From the NCBI GenBank assembly GCA_003149935.1, contig QAMH01000006.1, positions 1 through 64,000 of the forward strand: 64,000 bases of DNA, read 5' to 3'. The translations under genes were made by a program, and so were the position numbers. The notes under the pieces were generated by a model that saw nothing but the letters and a program-made list of their open reading frames with translations, did not search any database and was not told the DNA's origin. This document shows positions 1 to 7,448 of this stretch, in pieces (within the stretch, counting starts at the first letter, position 1; each line of letters begins with the position of its first letter). Source of the DNA: Coriobacteriia bacterium. GTDB lineage: Bacteria; Actinomycetota; Coriobacteriia; Coriobacteriales; QAMH01.

Positions 1-78
1 GGGCGAGACACATTGGACAGGTACATCTGTCTCATGAACCCCAATGAGACAGATGTACCTGTCCAATGTGTCTCGCCC
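1..78. repeat. Palindromic repeat, family A, paired arms
   Basis: Two perfectly complementary 35-bp arms (1-35 and 44-78) separated by 8 bases. The arm carries the core GGACAGGTACATCTGTCTC. The same arm recurs at 2721-2752 (single) and 3047-3128 (paired, inside a coding region). The element lies downstream of the leftward hydrolase gene, so its transcript could act as a hairpin at that 3' end. Its repetition points to a dispersed repeat rather than an ordinary terminator. Confidence 0.9.
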
Positions 79-113
79 CCCCCCTATCCCCTCCCCGTCG
101 CCGCCGTCACGCC

Positions 114-725
114 CTAATCTGTCAGATCCTCGACCTGCAAAAGCGCTCCGGCGGCAAATTCGTCGCAGTTCATGATGGTGGTGCCGATGTACGCCATGTC
201 GTCGATGTTGGCTTTCTGCACCGCGGGAGTGCGTGATGAGGTGGCATCCTCGAGTACGACGACGTTGTAGCCGAGCGAGAGCGCGTCATAGCAGGTCGTC
301 CGGATGCAGTTGGGTGTGGTGGTGCCGGCGAGCACGACGGTGTCGATGTCGCGATCGCGCAGCATCGCATCGAGTTGCGTGTCGAAGAAGGCGGAGAAGC
401 GCGGCTTGCAAACGATGCATTCGCCTTCATGGGGCGCGAGCTCGTCGGGAGCCTCAATGCTGCGGGGGTCAGAGCCCTCGCGGCATAAGGGCCGCCCACC
501 GGCTAGCCAGATGCGACGGCGCACGGGCTCGACATCGGAGCCATCAAAGGCGTATGCACGGCGCACGTGATAGATTGCCATGCCGCGGCTGCGCGCCGTG
601 GCAAGCGCATGAGCGCAGGCGGGTATCGTGGCCCGTGCTCCGGCGACGCACAGTGATGAAGACGGGTCGATGAACCCGTTTTGCATGTCGATCATGAGCA
701 GGGCGCTTGTTTCGTAGCTAATCAT
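114..725 (-). CDS. Isochorismatase-family cysteine hydrolase
   Basis: A 203-residue cytoplasmic hydrolase of the isochorismatase/nicotinamidase superfamily. The expected triad is visible: Asp13 in LMIDMQNGF, Lys107 in CKPRFSAFF and Cys140 in TTTPNCIRTT, with the usual Rossmann-like spacing. The substrate is not determined; N-carbamoyl amides, nicotinamide or isochorismate are typical of the family. An in-frame start at 788 would overlap the upstream gene; the ATG at 725 was chosen because it leaves a short 29-base gap and places the first strand (SALLMIDMQ) near the N-terminus. No good ribosome binding site is seen for either start. It is last in a leftward series after pdxS-pdxT and a small unknown gene, so a link to B6 or nicotinamide turnover is possible but unproven. 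Confidence 0.85.
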   Translation of the reverse strand: MISYETSALLMIDMQNGFIDPSSSLCVAGARATIPACAHALATARSRGMAIYHVRRAYAFDGSDVEPVRRRIWLAGGRPLCREGSDPRSIEAPDELAPHEGECIVCKPRFSAFFDTQLDAMLRDRDIDTVVLAGTTTPNCIRTTCYDALSLGYNVVVLEDATSSRTPAVQKANIDDMAYIGTTIMNCDEFAAGALLQVEDLTD

Positions 726-754
726 AAGGACAGGTGCGTCGTGAACTGGCACAT

Positions 755-1024
755 CTAGTGTCTGCAGAGCCCCGAGTTGGGATACCATGTCTTGCGCTCT
801 TCGATGAGCGCGATGATGCGCTGCTTTTGCCCGTCGTCAAAGGCCTCGTTCGAGCTTGCCTCGGCAGCAAGCTTGTCAAGCATCTTGATTGCGCCCTCAA
901 GGTCCGGAGCGGGACAGCAAGGCCGGCAGAAGAAGCGAATCCAGTAGGAGTCCTTCGCCATATCATCGACGAGTTCCTGGAACGAGGAGCTGCCGCTCGT
1001 GAGCTGCACTTCGCATGCATCCAT
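755..1024 (-). CDS. Small hypothetical protein
   Basis: An 89-residue soluble protein I do not recognise. The ATG at 1024 has a good ribosome binding site (GGAG, 6 bases upstream); the frame extends further upstream to 1123, but that part looks non-coding. Visible features are a cysteine-rich stretch FFCRPCCPAPDL about one third of the way in and a charged, helical C-terminal half. It lies between pdxT (110 bases upstream) and the isochorismatase-family gene (29 bases downstream) on the same strand. The Cys cluster could bind a metal, but there is no recognisable Zn or Fe-S motif. Confidence 0.6.
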   Translation of the reverse strand: MDACEVQLTSGSSSFQELVDDMAKDSYWIRFFCRPCCPAPDLEGAIKMLDKLAAEASSNEAFDDGQKQRIIALIEERKTWYPNSGLCRH

Positions 1025-1135
1025 GGGTGTCTCCAAACTTTGACAGAGATGAACCGAATACGATTGTCGCAATGATACCCTGACCTCCCCGCGCAAACCA
1101 GCCGCTGAGAGAAGGTCGATCAAATCGCATGCCTT

Positions 1136-1717
1136 TTACAGGGCGAGGAACATCTCGTGGATGCGCGGGTCATCGTCGAGTTCGGGATGGAACGCGACGC
1201 CGACCTGGTTTCCGTCGCGCGCGGCGACGATATCACCGTTGACACGTGCGAGCTCGACTGCGCCCTCGCGTACTTCGACGATGCGCGGTGCCCGTATGAA
1301 GGTCATCGGCACCGCTCCGATGCCGGCAAATTCGTCCGTCGCGTGAAAGCTCGCGAGCTGGCGGCCGTAGGCGTTTCGCTCGACCGTGACGCGCATGGTT
1401 CCCAGATGGCACTCGGGCCTGACCGCGCGGCCCTCGGCATGCGCATCGATGACGTGCTCGGCGAGCAGGATGAGGCCCGCACAGGTGCCGAGCACGGGCA
1501 TCCCCTCGTCGATCAGCTTGTGAAGCGACGTGAGCATGCCCTCCTCACGCAGCAGATATCCCTGCGTCGTCGTCTCCCCGCCGGGTAGGATGAGCCTGTC
1601 GAAACCGCGGCTCATGTTGCGCAGGCAGCGTAGCTCGAACCACGGCTCGCCAAGCTCGTCGAGCATCGCGGCATGTTCGGCGAACGCGCCTTGCAATGAC
1701 AGGATCGCCGTGGTCAC
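1136..1717 (-). CDS. pdxT: Pyridoxal 5'-phosphate synthase glutaminase subunit PdxT
   Basis: A 193-residue class I glutamine amidotransferase that releases ammonia from glutamine and passes it to PdxS in the PLP synthase complex. Seen: PGGETTTQG substrate loop, nucleophile Cys79 in GTCAGLILLA, and His177/Glu179 in VAFHPELDD completing the triad. The NAYGRQ motif typical of PdxT is present. Length matches the family. The start is GTG at 1715-1717, which shares a base with the TAG stop of pdxS (TAGTG), so translation is very likely coupled. Confidence 0.97.
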   Translation of the reverse strand: MTTAILSLQGAFAEHAAMLDELGEPWFELRCLRNMSRGFDRLILPGGETTTQGYLLREEGMLTSLHKLIDEGMPVLGTCAGLILLAEHVIDAHAEGRAVRPECHLGTMRVTVERNAYGRQLASFHATDEFAGIGAVPMTFIRAPRIVEVREGAVELARVNGDIVAARDGNQVGVAFHPELDDDPRIHEMFLAL

Positions 1718-2604
1718 TAGATACCTCGTTCGGCCATGAGCAACTCGATCTCGTCCTTGTTGATGCCGACCATGGCCTCGCCGAGGTTTTCCGAGACGTG
1801 CGCGATGTATTCCGGATCCTCGTAGCGCGTCACGGCGCCGACGATGGCACGGGCGCGCTCGGCGGGGTTGCCGCTCTTGAAGATGCCGCTTCCCACGAAG
1901 ACGCCCTCGGCGCCGAGCTGCATCATGAGCGCCGCGTCGGCCGGTGTCGCCACGCCGCCGGCAGCGAAGTTGACGACGGGCAGTTTGCCGTGTTCGTGGA
2001 CGTAGCGCAGCAAGTCGATGGGGACCTCCAGGCGTTTTGCCTCCTCGAAGAGTTCGTCTTCGCGCAGGGCGCCCACCGCGCGGATCTCGCCGTTGATAAG
2101 GCGCATGTGGCTTACCGCCTGCACGACGTCACCGGTGCCGGGCTCGCCCTTGGTGCGGATCATCGACGCGCCCTCGGCGATGCGGCGCAGCGCCTCGCCC
2201 AGGTTGCGTGCACCGCATACGAACGGCACGGAAAACGTCGTCTTGTCGATATGGTAGATGTCATCGGCGGGGCTTAGCACCTCGGACTCGTCGATGTAGT
2301 CTATCTCGATGGCCTCGAGCACCTGGGCCTCGACGAAGTGGCCGATGCGGCACTTTGCCATGACGGGGATGCTCACGGCCTGCTGGATGCCGCGGATCAT
2401 CGCCGGATCGCTCATGCGGCTCACGCCACCTGCCGCGCGTATGTCTGCCGGGATGCGCTCGAGGGCCATGACCGCGCACGCACCCGCCTCCTCGGCGATG
2501 CGTGCCTGGTCGGGGGTGGTCACGTCCATGATGACACCGCCCTTGAGCATCTGCGCGAGCTCTCGGTTGAGCTTTGCGCGTTCTTCCCTCGTCGTCTCTG
2601 CCAT
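1717..2604 (-). CDS. pdxS: Pyridoxal 5'-phosphate synthase lyase subunit PdxS
   Basis: A 295-residue TIM-barrel synthase that makes PLP from ribose 5-phosphate, glyceraldehyde 3-phosphate and PdxT-supplied ammonia in the cytoplasm (DXP-independent route). Seen: Asp27 (VIMDVTT), Lys84 (VMAKCRIGHF), which forms the sugar imine, Lys152 (IRTKGEPGTG) and the C-terminal phosphate site (AAGGVATPADAALMMQLGAEG region). GGAGG lies 7 bases before the ATG at 2604. It forms an operon with pdxT and is divergent from the MocR-family regulator, the standard arrangement for PdxR-controlled PLP synthesis. Confidence 0.98.
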   Translation of the reverse strand: MAETTREERAKLNRELAQMLKGGVIMDVTTPDQARIAEEAGACAVMALERIPADIRAAGGVSRMSDPAMIRGIQQAVSIPVMAKCRIGHFVEAQVLEAIEIDYIDESEVLSPADDIYHIDKTTFSVPFVCGARNLGEALRRIAEGASMIRTKGEPGTGDVVQAVSHMRLINGEIRAVGALREDELFEEAKRLEVPIDLLRYVHEHGKLPVVNFAAGGVATPADAALMMQLGAEGVFVGSGIFKSGNPAERARAIVGAVTRYEDPEYIAHVSENLGEAMVGINKDEIELLMAERGI

Positions 2605-2653
2605 GTCCCGCCTCCGCGTCCGTCGATTTGAGTATTGACGCTCGAATCCTAGA

Positions 2654-2711
2654 CATAATCTGGATATGTTTGTATATCCATATCTTGCGAAATTGATATG
2701 ACCAGATTATG
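2654..2711. promoter_or_regulatory. Divergent pdxS/pdxR control region with nested dyads
   Basis: The AT-rich gap between pdxS and the MocR gene holds an outer inverted repeat, CATAATCTGG (2654-2663) and CCAGATTATG (2702-2711), and an inner one, GGATAT (2662-2667) and ATATCC (2674-2679). MocR-type regulators bind such repeated half-sites in the shared promoter, so this is the likely PdxR operator. Assignment is by position and symmetry only. Confidence 0.6.
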
Positions 2712-2720
2712 CTCAGAGAA

Positions 2721-2752
2721 CGAGACACATTGGACAGGTACATCTGTCTCAT
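2721..2752. repeat. Palindromic repeat, family A, single arm
   Basis: One 32-bp arm of the repeat seen paired at 1-78 (core GGACAGGTACATCTGTCTC), with no complementary arm following. It sits between the putative PdxR operator and the ribosome binding site of the MocR gene, in what would be its 5' leader. Confidence 0.85.
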
Positions 2753-2786
2753 TGCCTCAGTCGCTTGTCCCACCACGGAGGTGCTG

Positions 2787-4223
2787 ATGCTGGATTACGA
2801 TTTGGAGAGCCGTGGGGAACTGAGCCTCTACGAATTCGTCTATCGTTCGATTAGACGCGATATCGAGGCCGGCACGCTTGCACCCCACGAGAAGCTGCCT
2901 TCCAAGCGCGCGTTTGCCCAGCATCTCGGCGTGAGTCTCATCACCGTGGAGAACGCCTACGCCCAACTGGTGACGGAGGGTTACTGCTATACGAAGCCCC
3001 GCAGCGGATACTACGTCTCGGAGCTCTCGTTCTCGATGATTGGCGACGATGAGACACATCGGACAGGTACATCTGTCTCATTTGCAAAACCGGATGAGAC
3101 AGATGTACCTGTCCGATGTGTCTCATCGTGCGCTCCTGTTTTCGACCTCTCGCGTGTCGATGTCGATCCCGCCATGGTCTCGCGCGTGTGGGGAAGGGCC
3201 CTGCGACGTGTCCTGTCGGTCGAATCCGACGAGGAGCTTTACGGCCCCCAACCTCCCAAGGGCACCTTGCGTCTGCGCCGCGCAATCGCGCGCAGACTCC
3301 GCGAGACGCGGGGCCTCGAAGCCGATCCCGAACGCATCGTCGTCGGTGCCGGCTCGCAGCTCCTCGATGCCGCACTCGTGCAGCTCCTGCGGCCCAGGGG
3401 CTCGGTGGCGCTCGAGAACCCCGGCTATCCGCGCCTGGCGCAAATCTACGAGTCGGCGGGATTGCCCGTGTGCCCCATCGGGCTCGATGACGAAGGCATG
3501 TCCATGGAGGGCCTTCGGGCAAGTGATGCAAGCCTCGTTCACATCATGCCATCGCATCAGTTCCCGACCGGCATCGTGACAAGCATAAGCCGTCGCTACG
3601 AGCTGCTCGCGTGGGCGAGCGAGGCTAAGGAGCGCTACATCGTCGAGGACGACTACGATGCGCCGTTCCGACTGGCGGGCCGTCCGGTGGCAAGCCTTGC
3701 ATCCATTGACGTGGCAGGTCACGTCATATACACCAACACGTTTTCCAAGAGCCTGGGCCCGGCGCTTCGCATGGCCTTCATGGTTTTGCCGCCCGAACTG
3801 GCCGAGGCGTGGGACGAGCGTGTCGGCTTCTACGCGAACACCGTGAGTGTCATCGATCAGATCGCGCTCGCGCGCATGATCGAGGCGGGCGATTACGAGC
3901 GTCATGTGAACCGCTACCGCAAGGCGCAGCGCGACGTGCGCGATGCCTTCGTGGACGAAATGATGCGGCTCGCCCCATCGCGCCGCGTGCATGTCGAACA
4001 GGCCGACTCGGGGCTGCATTTCGTGCTTTCCATCGAGGATGCCGACGAGGGCCGAATCACCGCCGCCGCGCTCGATCGGGGAGTACGCCTTTCGCCCATG
4101 GACGATTATGCACTCGCTCCGCAATCACCTCACGATGATGCGCGTTTTGCCATCCAGTACGGCGGGCTGGACGTCGAATCGGCTCGCGAAGCCGCCCGCA
4201 TCATCGCCGCCTGCGTAGGGTAG
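2787..4223 (+). CDS. pdxR: MocR/PdxR-family transcriptional regulator
   Basis: A 478-residue GntR-type winged helix (about residues 8-78; LPSKRAFAQHLGVSLITVENAY) fused to a fold-type I aminotransferase domain (about 118-478). The PLP-binding lysine is Lys321 in NTFSKSLGP, preceded by VEDDYDAPF. Such proteins sense PLP and activate pdxST while repressing themselves. The ATG at 2787 was chosen because GGAGG lies 5 bases upstream and the helix-turn-helix then begins at the usual position. Oddity: residues about 87-114, in the linker, are encoded by an 82-bp palindromic repeat (3047-3128) also found outside genes. Adjacent pdxST supports the role. Confidence 0.93.
   Translation: MLDYDLESRGELSLYEFVYRSIRRDIEAGTLAPHEKLPSKRAFAQHLGVSLITVENAYAQLVTEGYCYTKPRSGYYVSELSFSMIGDDETHRTGTSVSFAKPDETDVPVRCVSSCAPVFDLSRVDVDPAMVSRVWGRALRRVLSVESDEELYGPQPPKGTLRLRRAIARRLRETRGLEADPERIVVGAGSQLLDAALVQLLRPRGSVALENPGYPRLAQIYESAGLPVCPIGLDDEGMSMEGLRASDASLVHIMPSHQFPTGIVTSISRRYELLAWASEAKERYIVEDDYDAPFRLAGRPVASLASIDVAGHVIYTNTFSKSLGPALRMAFMVLPPELAEAWDERVGFYANTVSVIDQIALARMIEAGDYERHVNRYRKAQRDVRDAFVDEMMRLAPSRRVHVEQADSGLHFVLSIEDADEGRITAAALDRGVRLSPMDDYALAPQSPHDDARFAIQYGGLDVESAREAARIIAACVG
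3047..3128. repeat. Palindromic repeat, family A, inside pdxR
   Basis: Perfect 35-bp arms (3047-3081 and 3094-3128) around a 12-base loop, lying within the coding sequence between the DNA-binding and aminotransferase-like domains. The reading frame stays open through both arms and the loop. The arms differ from the 1-78 copy only slightly (CATCGG versus CATTGG, and the outer bases). Confidence 0.93.
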
Positions 4224-4372
4224 GGCCTTTGTCGAGAAGCTTGTTCCATGCAGATCTCTCATCCGGCCTTCGTCAATACGAACCTTACGAAAGTGTTCGC
4301 GTGCGGTAAGGCGACCCGATGGTAGCTCCTCTTCTCAGCTCTTAGGATGGGCATGACTCGGAAGGGAGTGGC

Positions 4373-5740
4373 ATGCACGCGAAGATCGCCATCGGGAATA
4401 TCAAGCGCTCATTCGGGGATTACTCGGTCTACTTCATGACCTTGGCCTTTGCCGCGTGTCTTCTGTACTCGTTCACGGCATCGACCGACTATCTCCTTGC
4501 CCTGGACCTGAGCGAACAGCAAAGGGGCGTGTACGATTCAGCCAACGGCGTCATGCAGGCGTTCTCGGTGTTCTCCGTCATCGTCTTCGCATTCCTCATC
4601 GTCTACGCGAACCGCTTCATCCTGCGTCGCCGCTCCCGCGAGTTTGCGCTCTACGAGATCCTGGGCATGCCCGCGTCGTCCATTGCGCGCATCCTCGCCT
4701 ACGAGGGGTGCGTCGTCGGCCTTGTCGCCCTGGTCATCGGCATGCTGGTGGCGGTCGTGATATCGCCGCTCTCCGGCTTTGTCGCCGCTTTTGTCTTCGA
4801 CGTTCCGTACAAGCTCGTCTTCACCTTTTCGTCCGATGCCCTTTGCTGGACCGCGGGCTGCTTTCTCTCGATCATGGCCCTGGCCACGCTCCTCGGCATT
4901 CGCGACGTGGGCAGGCGACCGCTCATAGAGCTGCTGCGCGCGAATTCGACTCCCGATAGCCCCAAGGGCATCCGGCGCCTGCCAGCGGCCCTGAAGCTTG
5001 CCTTCGCCTTTGTCGTGCTGGCCGTCGTGTGGGGATCGTGCATCCTGCAGCCCATCTTCTTCGTCGTCTGGATACTGCCGCTGGGTGTCCTTGCCGTGCT
5101 CGCCACCGCCGTCCTGTTTCGCTGGGTCGCCACCAGCTGGCCATCCCGTGCCCGACGCAAACCCGTCCGCTATCTCTCGGGTCTACGCTTCTTCGTCATC
5201 CGTCAGGTCGAGAGCCGCGTCTCGTCGAGCTCGAACGCCATGGCCTGCACCTGCGTCCTCATCGCCGTGGCCACGTGCATGATGGTGGCCGGACTGGCCT
5301 TCAGCGTGGGAATGCGAGGACCCGCGGGCATCGACAACGCCGCGGCATTGGCACCCATCGGCTACGTCGGGATCTTCTACGGCATCACGTTTCTCGTGGC
5401 GGCTGCCGCGGTGCTCGCATTGCAGCAGCTCGCCGACGCGGTCGATAGCGCCGGACGCTTCGCGCTGCTCGCCGACCTCGGCTGCGATCCCAAGATAATG
5501 CGGGGCGCCATACGAACCCAGGTGGGCGTCTACTTCGCGGTACCGTTCGCGTTCGCCATGGTGCACGATTGCTTCGGGCTGGCGCTCGTAGGCTTTCTCG
5601 CCCTGGTGCTGGGAAGCTCGTCCTATGCGGTGATCGTGGCGGCGGTCATCGGCGGTACCGTTGTGTTGCTCGGCATCTACTACCTGCTGACCTGTCGCGA
5701 ATGTCAGCGGGTGCTCCTGCCCAAGATAGCCGCTGCGTGA
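4373..5740 (+). CDS. FtsX-type ABC permease without a partner ATPase
   Basis: A 455-residue integral membrane protein with about ten hydrophobic segments. It has the FtsX/MacB layout: an N-terminal segment, then groups of helices separated by loops such as RRRSREFALYEILGMPASSIARIL, the cytoplasmic coupling motif. It resembles the BceB/VraG class seen twice elsewhere in this window but lacks their large extracellular domain. GGGAG lies upstream of the ATG. No ATP-binding gene is adjacent, so it may borrow an ATPase encoded elsewhere. Its function (peptide export, resistance or lipoprotein handling) cannot be fixed. Confidence 0.8.
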   Translation: MHAKIAIGNIKRSFGDYSVYFMTLAFAACLLYSFTASTDYLLALDLSEQQRGVYDSANGVMQAFSVFSVIVFAFLIVYANRFILRRRSREFALYEILGMPASSIARILAYEGCVVGLVALVIGMLVAVVISPLSGFVAAFVFDVPYKLVFTFSSDALCWTAGCFLSIMALATLLGIRDVGRRPLIELLRANSTPDSPKGIRRLPAALKLAFAFVVLAVVWGSCILQPIFFVVWILPLGVLAVLATAVLFRWVATSWPSRARRKPVRYLSGLRFFVIRQVESRVSSSSNAMACTCVLIAVATCMMVAGLAFSVGMRGPAGIDNAAALAPIGYVGIFYGITFLVAAAAVLALQQLADAVDSAGRFALLADLGCDPKIMRGAIRTQVGVYFAVPFAFAMVHDCFGLALVGFLALVLGSSSYAVIVAAVIGGTVVLLGIYYLLTCRECQRVLLPKIAAA

Positions 5741-5758
5741 CCGCCTTTCGAGCCAGCC

Positions 5759-5878
5759 TGCCAAGGATGCCAGCTCCGTGACCGCAAAAGAGACCCGTTT
5801 CGTCCCAATTGCCAAAGCATGCGGTCACTGACCGCTATCCCTGGCACCTGACGGTCAGTGACCGCCGATCCTTGGCAG
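5759..5878. repeat. Nested inverted repeat between convergent genes
   Basis: GCGGTCACTGACCG (5821-5834) and its exact complement at 5852-5865 form a 14-bp stem. An outer pair, TGCCAAGGAT (from 5759) and ATCCTTGGCA (ending near 5877), embraces it, and a further GTGACCGC lies at 5777. The element sits at the 3' ends of the convergent permease genes, so it could serve as a two-way terminator, although no T-run follows. Confidence 0.75.
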
Positions 5879-5884
5879 CGCTTC

Positions 5885-7345
5885 TCACGCGATCTTGCCC
5901 GAGCGCACCTTGTCGCGCAGAAGCCAGCTCACCAGGATGTAGATGACCATGGATGCGGGCGCCACCAGCAAGAACGGTATCTGCAGGATGCTCGTGGCAT
6001 ACAGCACGCTCGCCACGACCGAGACGACGATGAGCGTTCCCACACCGCGCCAGTTGACCGTACGCTCCCGGGCGCCCAAGTCGATGCTCTGCGCTCCGAT
6101 GCCCATCTTGCCGCGTACGATGTAATAGTCGGTGATGAGCAGGATGCACCACGAGCTCGTGAGAATCGATCCGTAGCTCATGAAGGCGTTGACCTGGTCG
6201 AGGATGTTTCCCAATATGAAGGCAAGGCCAATGGCGTTGGCGATGATGACGGCCACGGGCCAGGCGAGTTTTCTACCAAAGAGCGAGTCGAAGAGGTTGG
6301 AGACAGCATTGGCGCCGCCGATCGAGTTGGAGGTCTCCACCTTCATCTGCGACAGGCAGATGATGGCAAGGCCGATGCCACCAGAGGCGAGTACGAGCGA
6401 GACGCCGGGATTGGTGACCGCCGCGTTGGCGGCCAGCGTCGCGTCCATGCCCTGGGCGCTGAAATACGCGAACGACTGCTCGAAGCCATAGTAGACGATG
6501 AGCGCGCCGAAAATGTACGTGACGATGGCAAATATGCTGCCCGTAAGGGAGATGGGCACGAGATCGCGCTCCTTCTTGGCGAAGCGCGTGAAGTCCGCCG
6601 CGAACAAAGCGAGCAAGCCGCTTGTCATGATGGCGTAGTTGACGGAGTAGGCAAAGCCCTCCAGGGGCTCCACTCCGGGAATCATGATACCGTGGGTTGC
6701 GGCATCGACGAGTTGGCCGTCAGCGGCGATGAGGTAGACCACATAGCCCATGACGCAGAAGAGCGCGACGACGAACACGGCGTTCATGCGGGCGATGACC
6801 TTGGTGCCGAACAGCGCCATGAGCACCCAGACGCACGAGATGCCGATGAAGAGCGCCCAGCGGGCGAATTCACCCTCCCATCCAAAGGCGAACAGGATGG
6901 CGTTACCCAACTGCACGGTGCCCACGGCCAAAACGCCCACCAAGACGAATATCCAGATGAGCGAGCCGACGGCGGAGCCGTTCTTGCCAAAGATGTAGTA
7001 GCGGGAGACGACGTTGTTGGGAAGGCCCTCGCGAAAGCAGATCTTGCCGACGAAATACGTGAGCGCAAAGGAAAGCGCGAACGTGATGGCGACGGTAACG
7101 CCGCCGAGCTGGCAGCCCGCGTAGAAGGCGACGATGCCGCCGCCCATGAGCTTGGAGAGGCTCGAGACCACTCCGGAGAGGATGGCCGCGATATCCGGCC
7201 AGGAAAGACGCGCCCAATCGGGCACCCTTTCGAAAAGCGATACTTGGCTCGTGACCGAGCGTCCCTTTGCGGGAGCCCTGCCCTGGGCGGGCGCCTTCAC
7301 GTCGGTGACGGCCTTGCCCTTGGGACCTTGCGAACTGGAATCCAT
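5885..7345 (-). CDS. NCS1-family (cytosine/purine-type) permease
   Basis: A 486-residue inner-membrane transporter with about twelve helices after a 45-residue hydrophilic N-terminus. The VPDWARLSWPDIAAILSG entry segment, the GGGIVAFYAG helix and VETSNSIGGANAVSNL fit the NCS1 (CodB/Mhp1) fold, which uses ion gradients to import nucleobases, allantoin, hydantoins or related rings. AGAGG lies 8 bases before the ATG. It is the last gene of the leftward molybdoenzyme operon 1, separated from the GntP-type gene by a strong hairpin, so it may be expressed at a lower level. The substrate is unknown. Confidence 0.85.
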   Translation of the reverse strand: MDSSSQGPKGKAVTDVKAPAQGRAPAKGRSVTSQVSLFERVPDWARLSWPDIAAILSGVVSSLSKLMGGGIVAFYAGCQLGGVTVAITFALSFALTYFVGKICFREGLPNNVVSRYYIFGKNGSAVGSLIWIFVLVGVLAVGTVQLGNAILFAFGWEGEFARWALFIGISCVWVLMALFGTKVIARMNAVFVVALFCVMGYVVYLIAADGQLVDAATHGIMIPGVEPLEGFAYSVNYAIMTSGLLALFAADFTRFAKKERDLVPISLTGSIFAIVTYIFGALIVYYGFEQSFAYFSAQGMDATLAANAAVTNPGVSLVLASGGIGLAIICLSQMKVETSNSIGGANAVSNLFDSLFGRKLAWPVAVIIANAIGLAFILGNILDQVNAFMSYGSILTSSWCILLITDYYIVRGKMGIGAQSIDLGARERTVNWRGVGTLIVVSVVASVLYATSILQIPFLLVAPASMVIYILVSWLLRDKVRSGKIA

Positions 7346-7404
7346 GGCGACACCTCTGTCGAATCGGTCGGGTTATGCCTGATGGTTCTTCGAAAGAAGG
7401 GGGT

Positions 7405-7434
7405 GTCGGCGCCCCGTGCATGCGAGGCGCCGAC
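7405..7434 (-). terminator. Hairpin between the two transporter genes
   Basis: A perfect 9-bp GC-rich stem (GTCGGCGCC / GGCGCCGAC) with a 12-base loop, just downstream of the GntP-type stop codon. In the leftward transcript it is followed by a C/T-rich stretch. It probably terminates or attenuates readthrough into the NCS1 gene. Confidence 0.65.
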
Positions 7435-7448
7435 TGGAAAAGGAGGGA

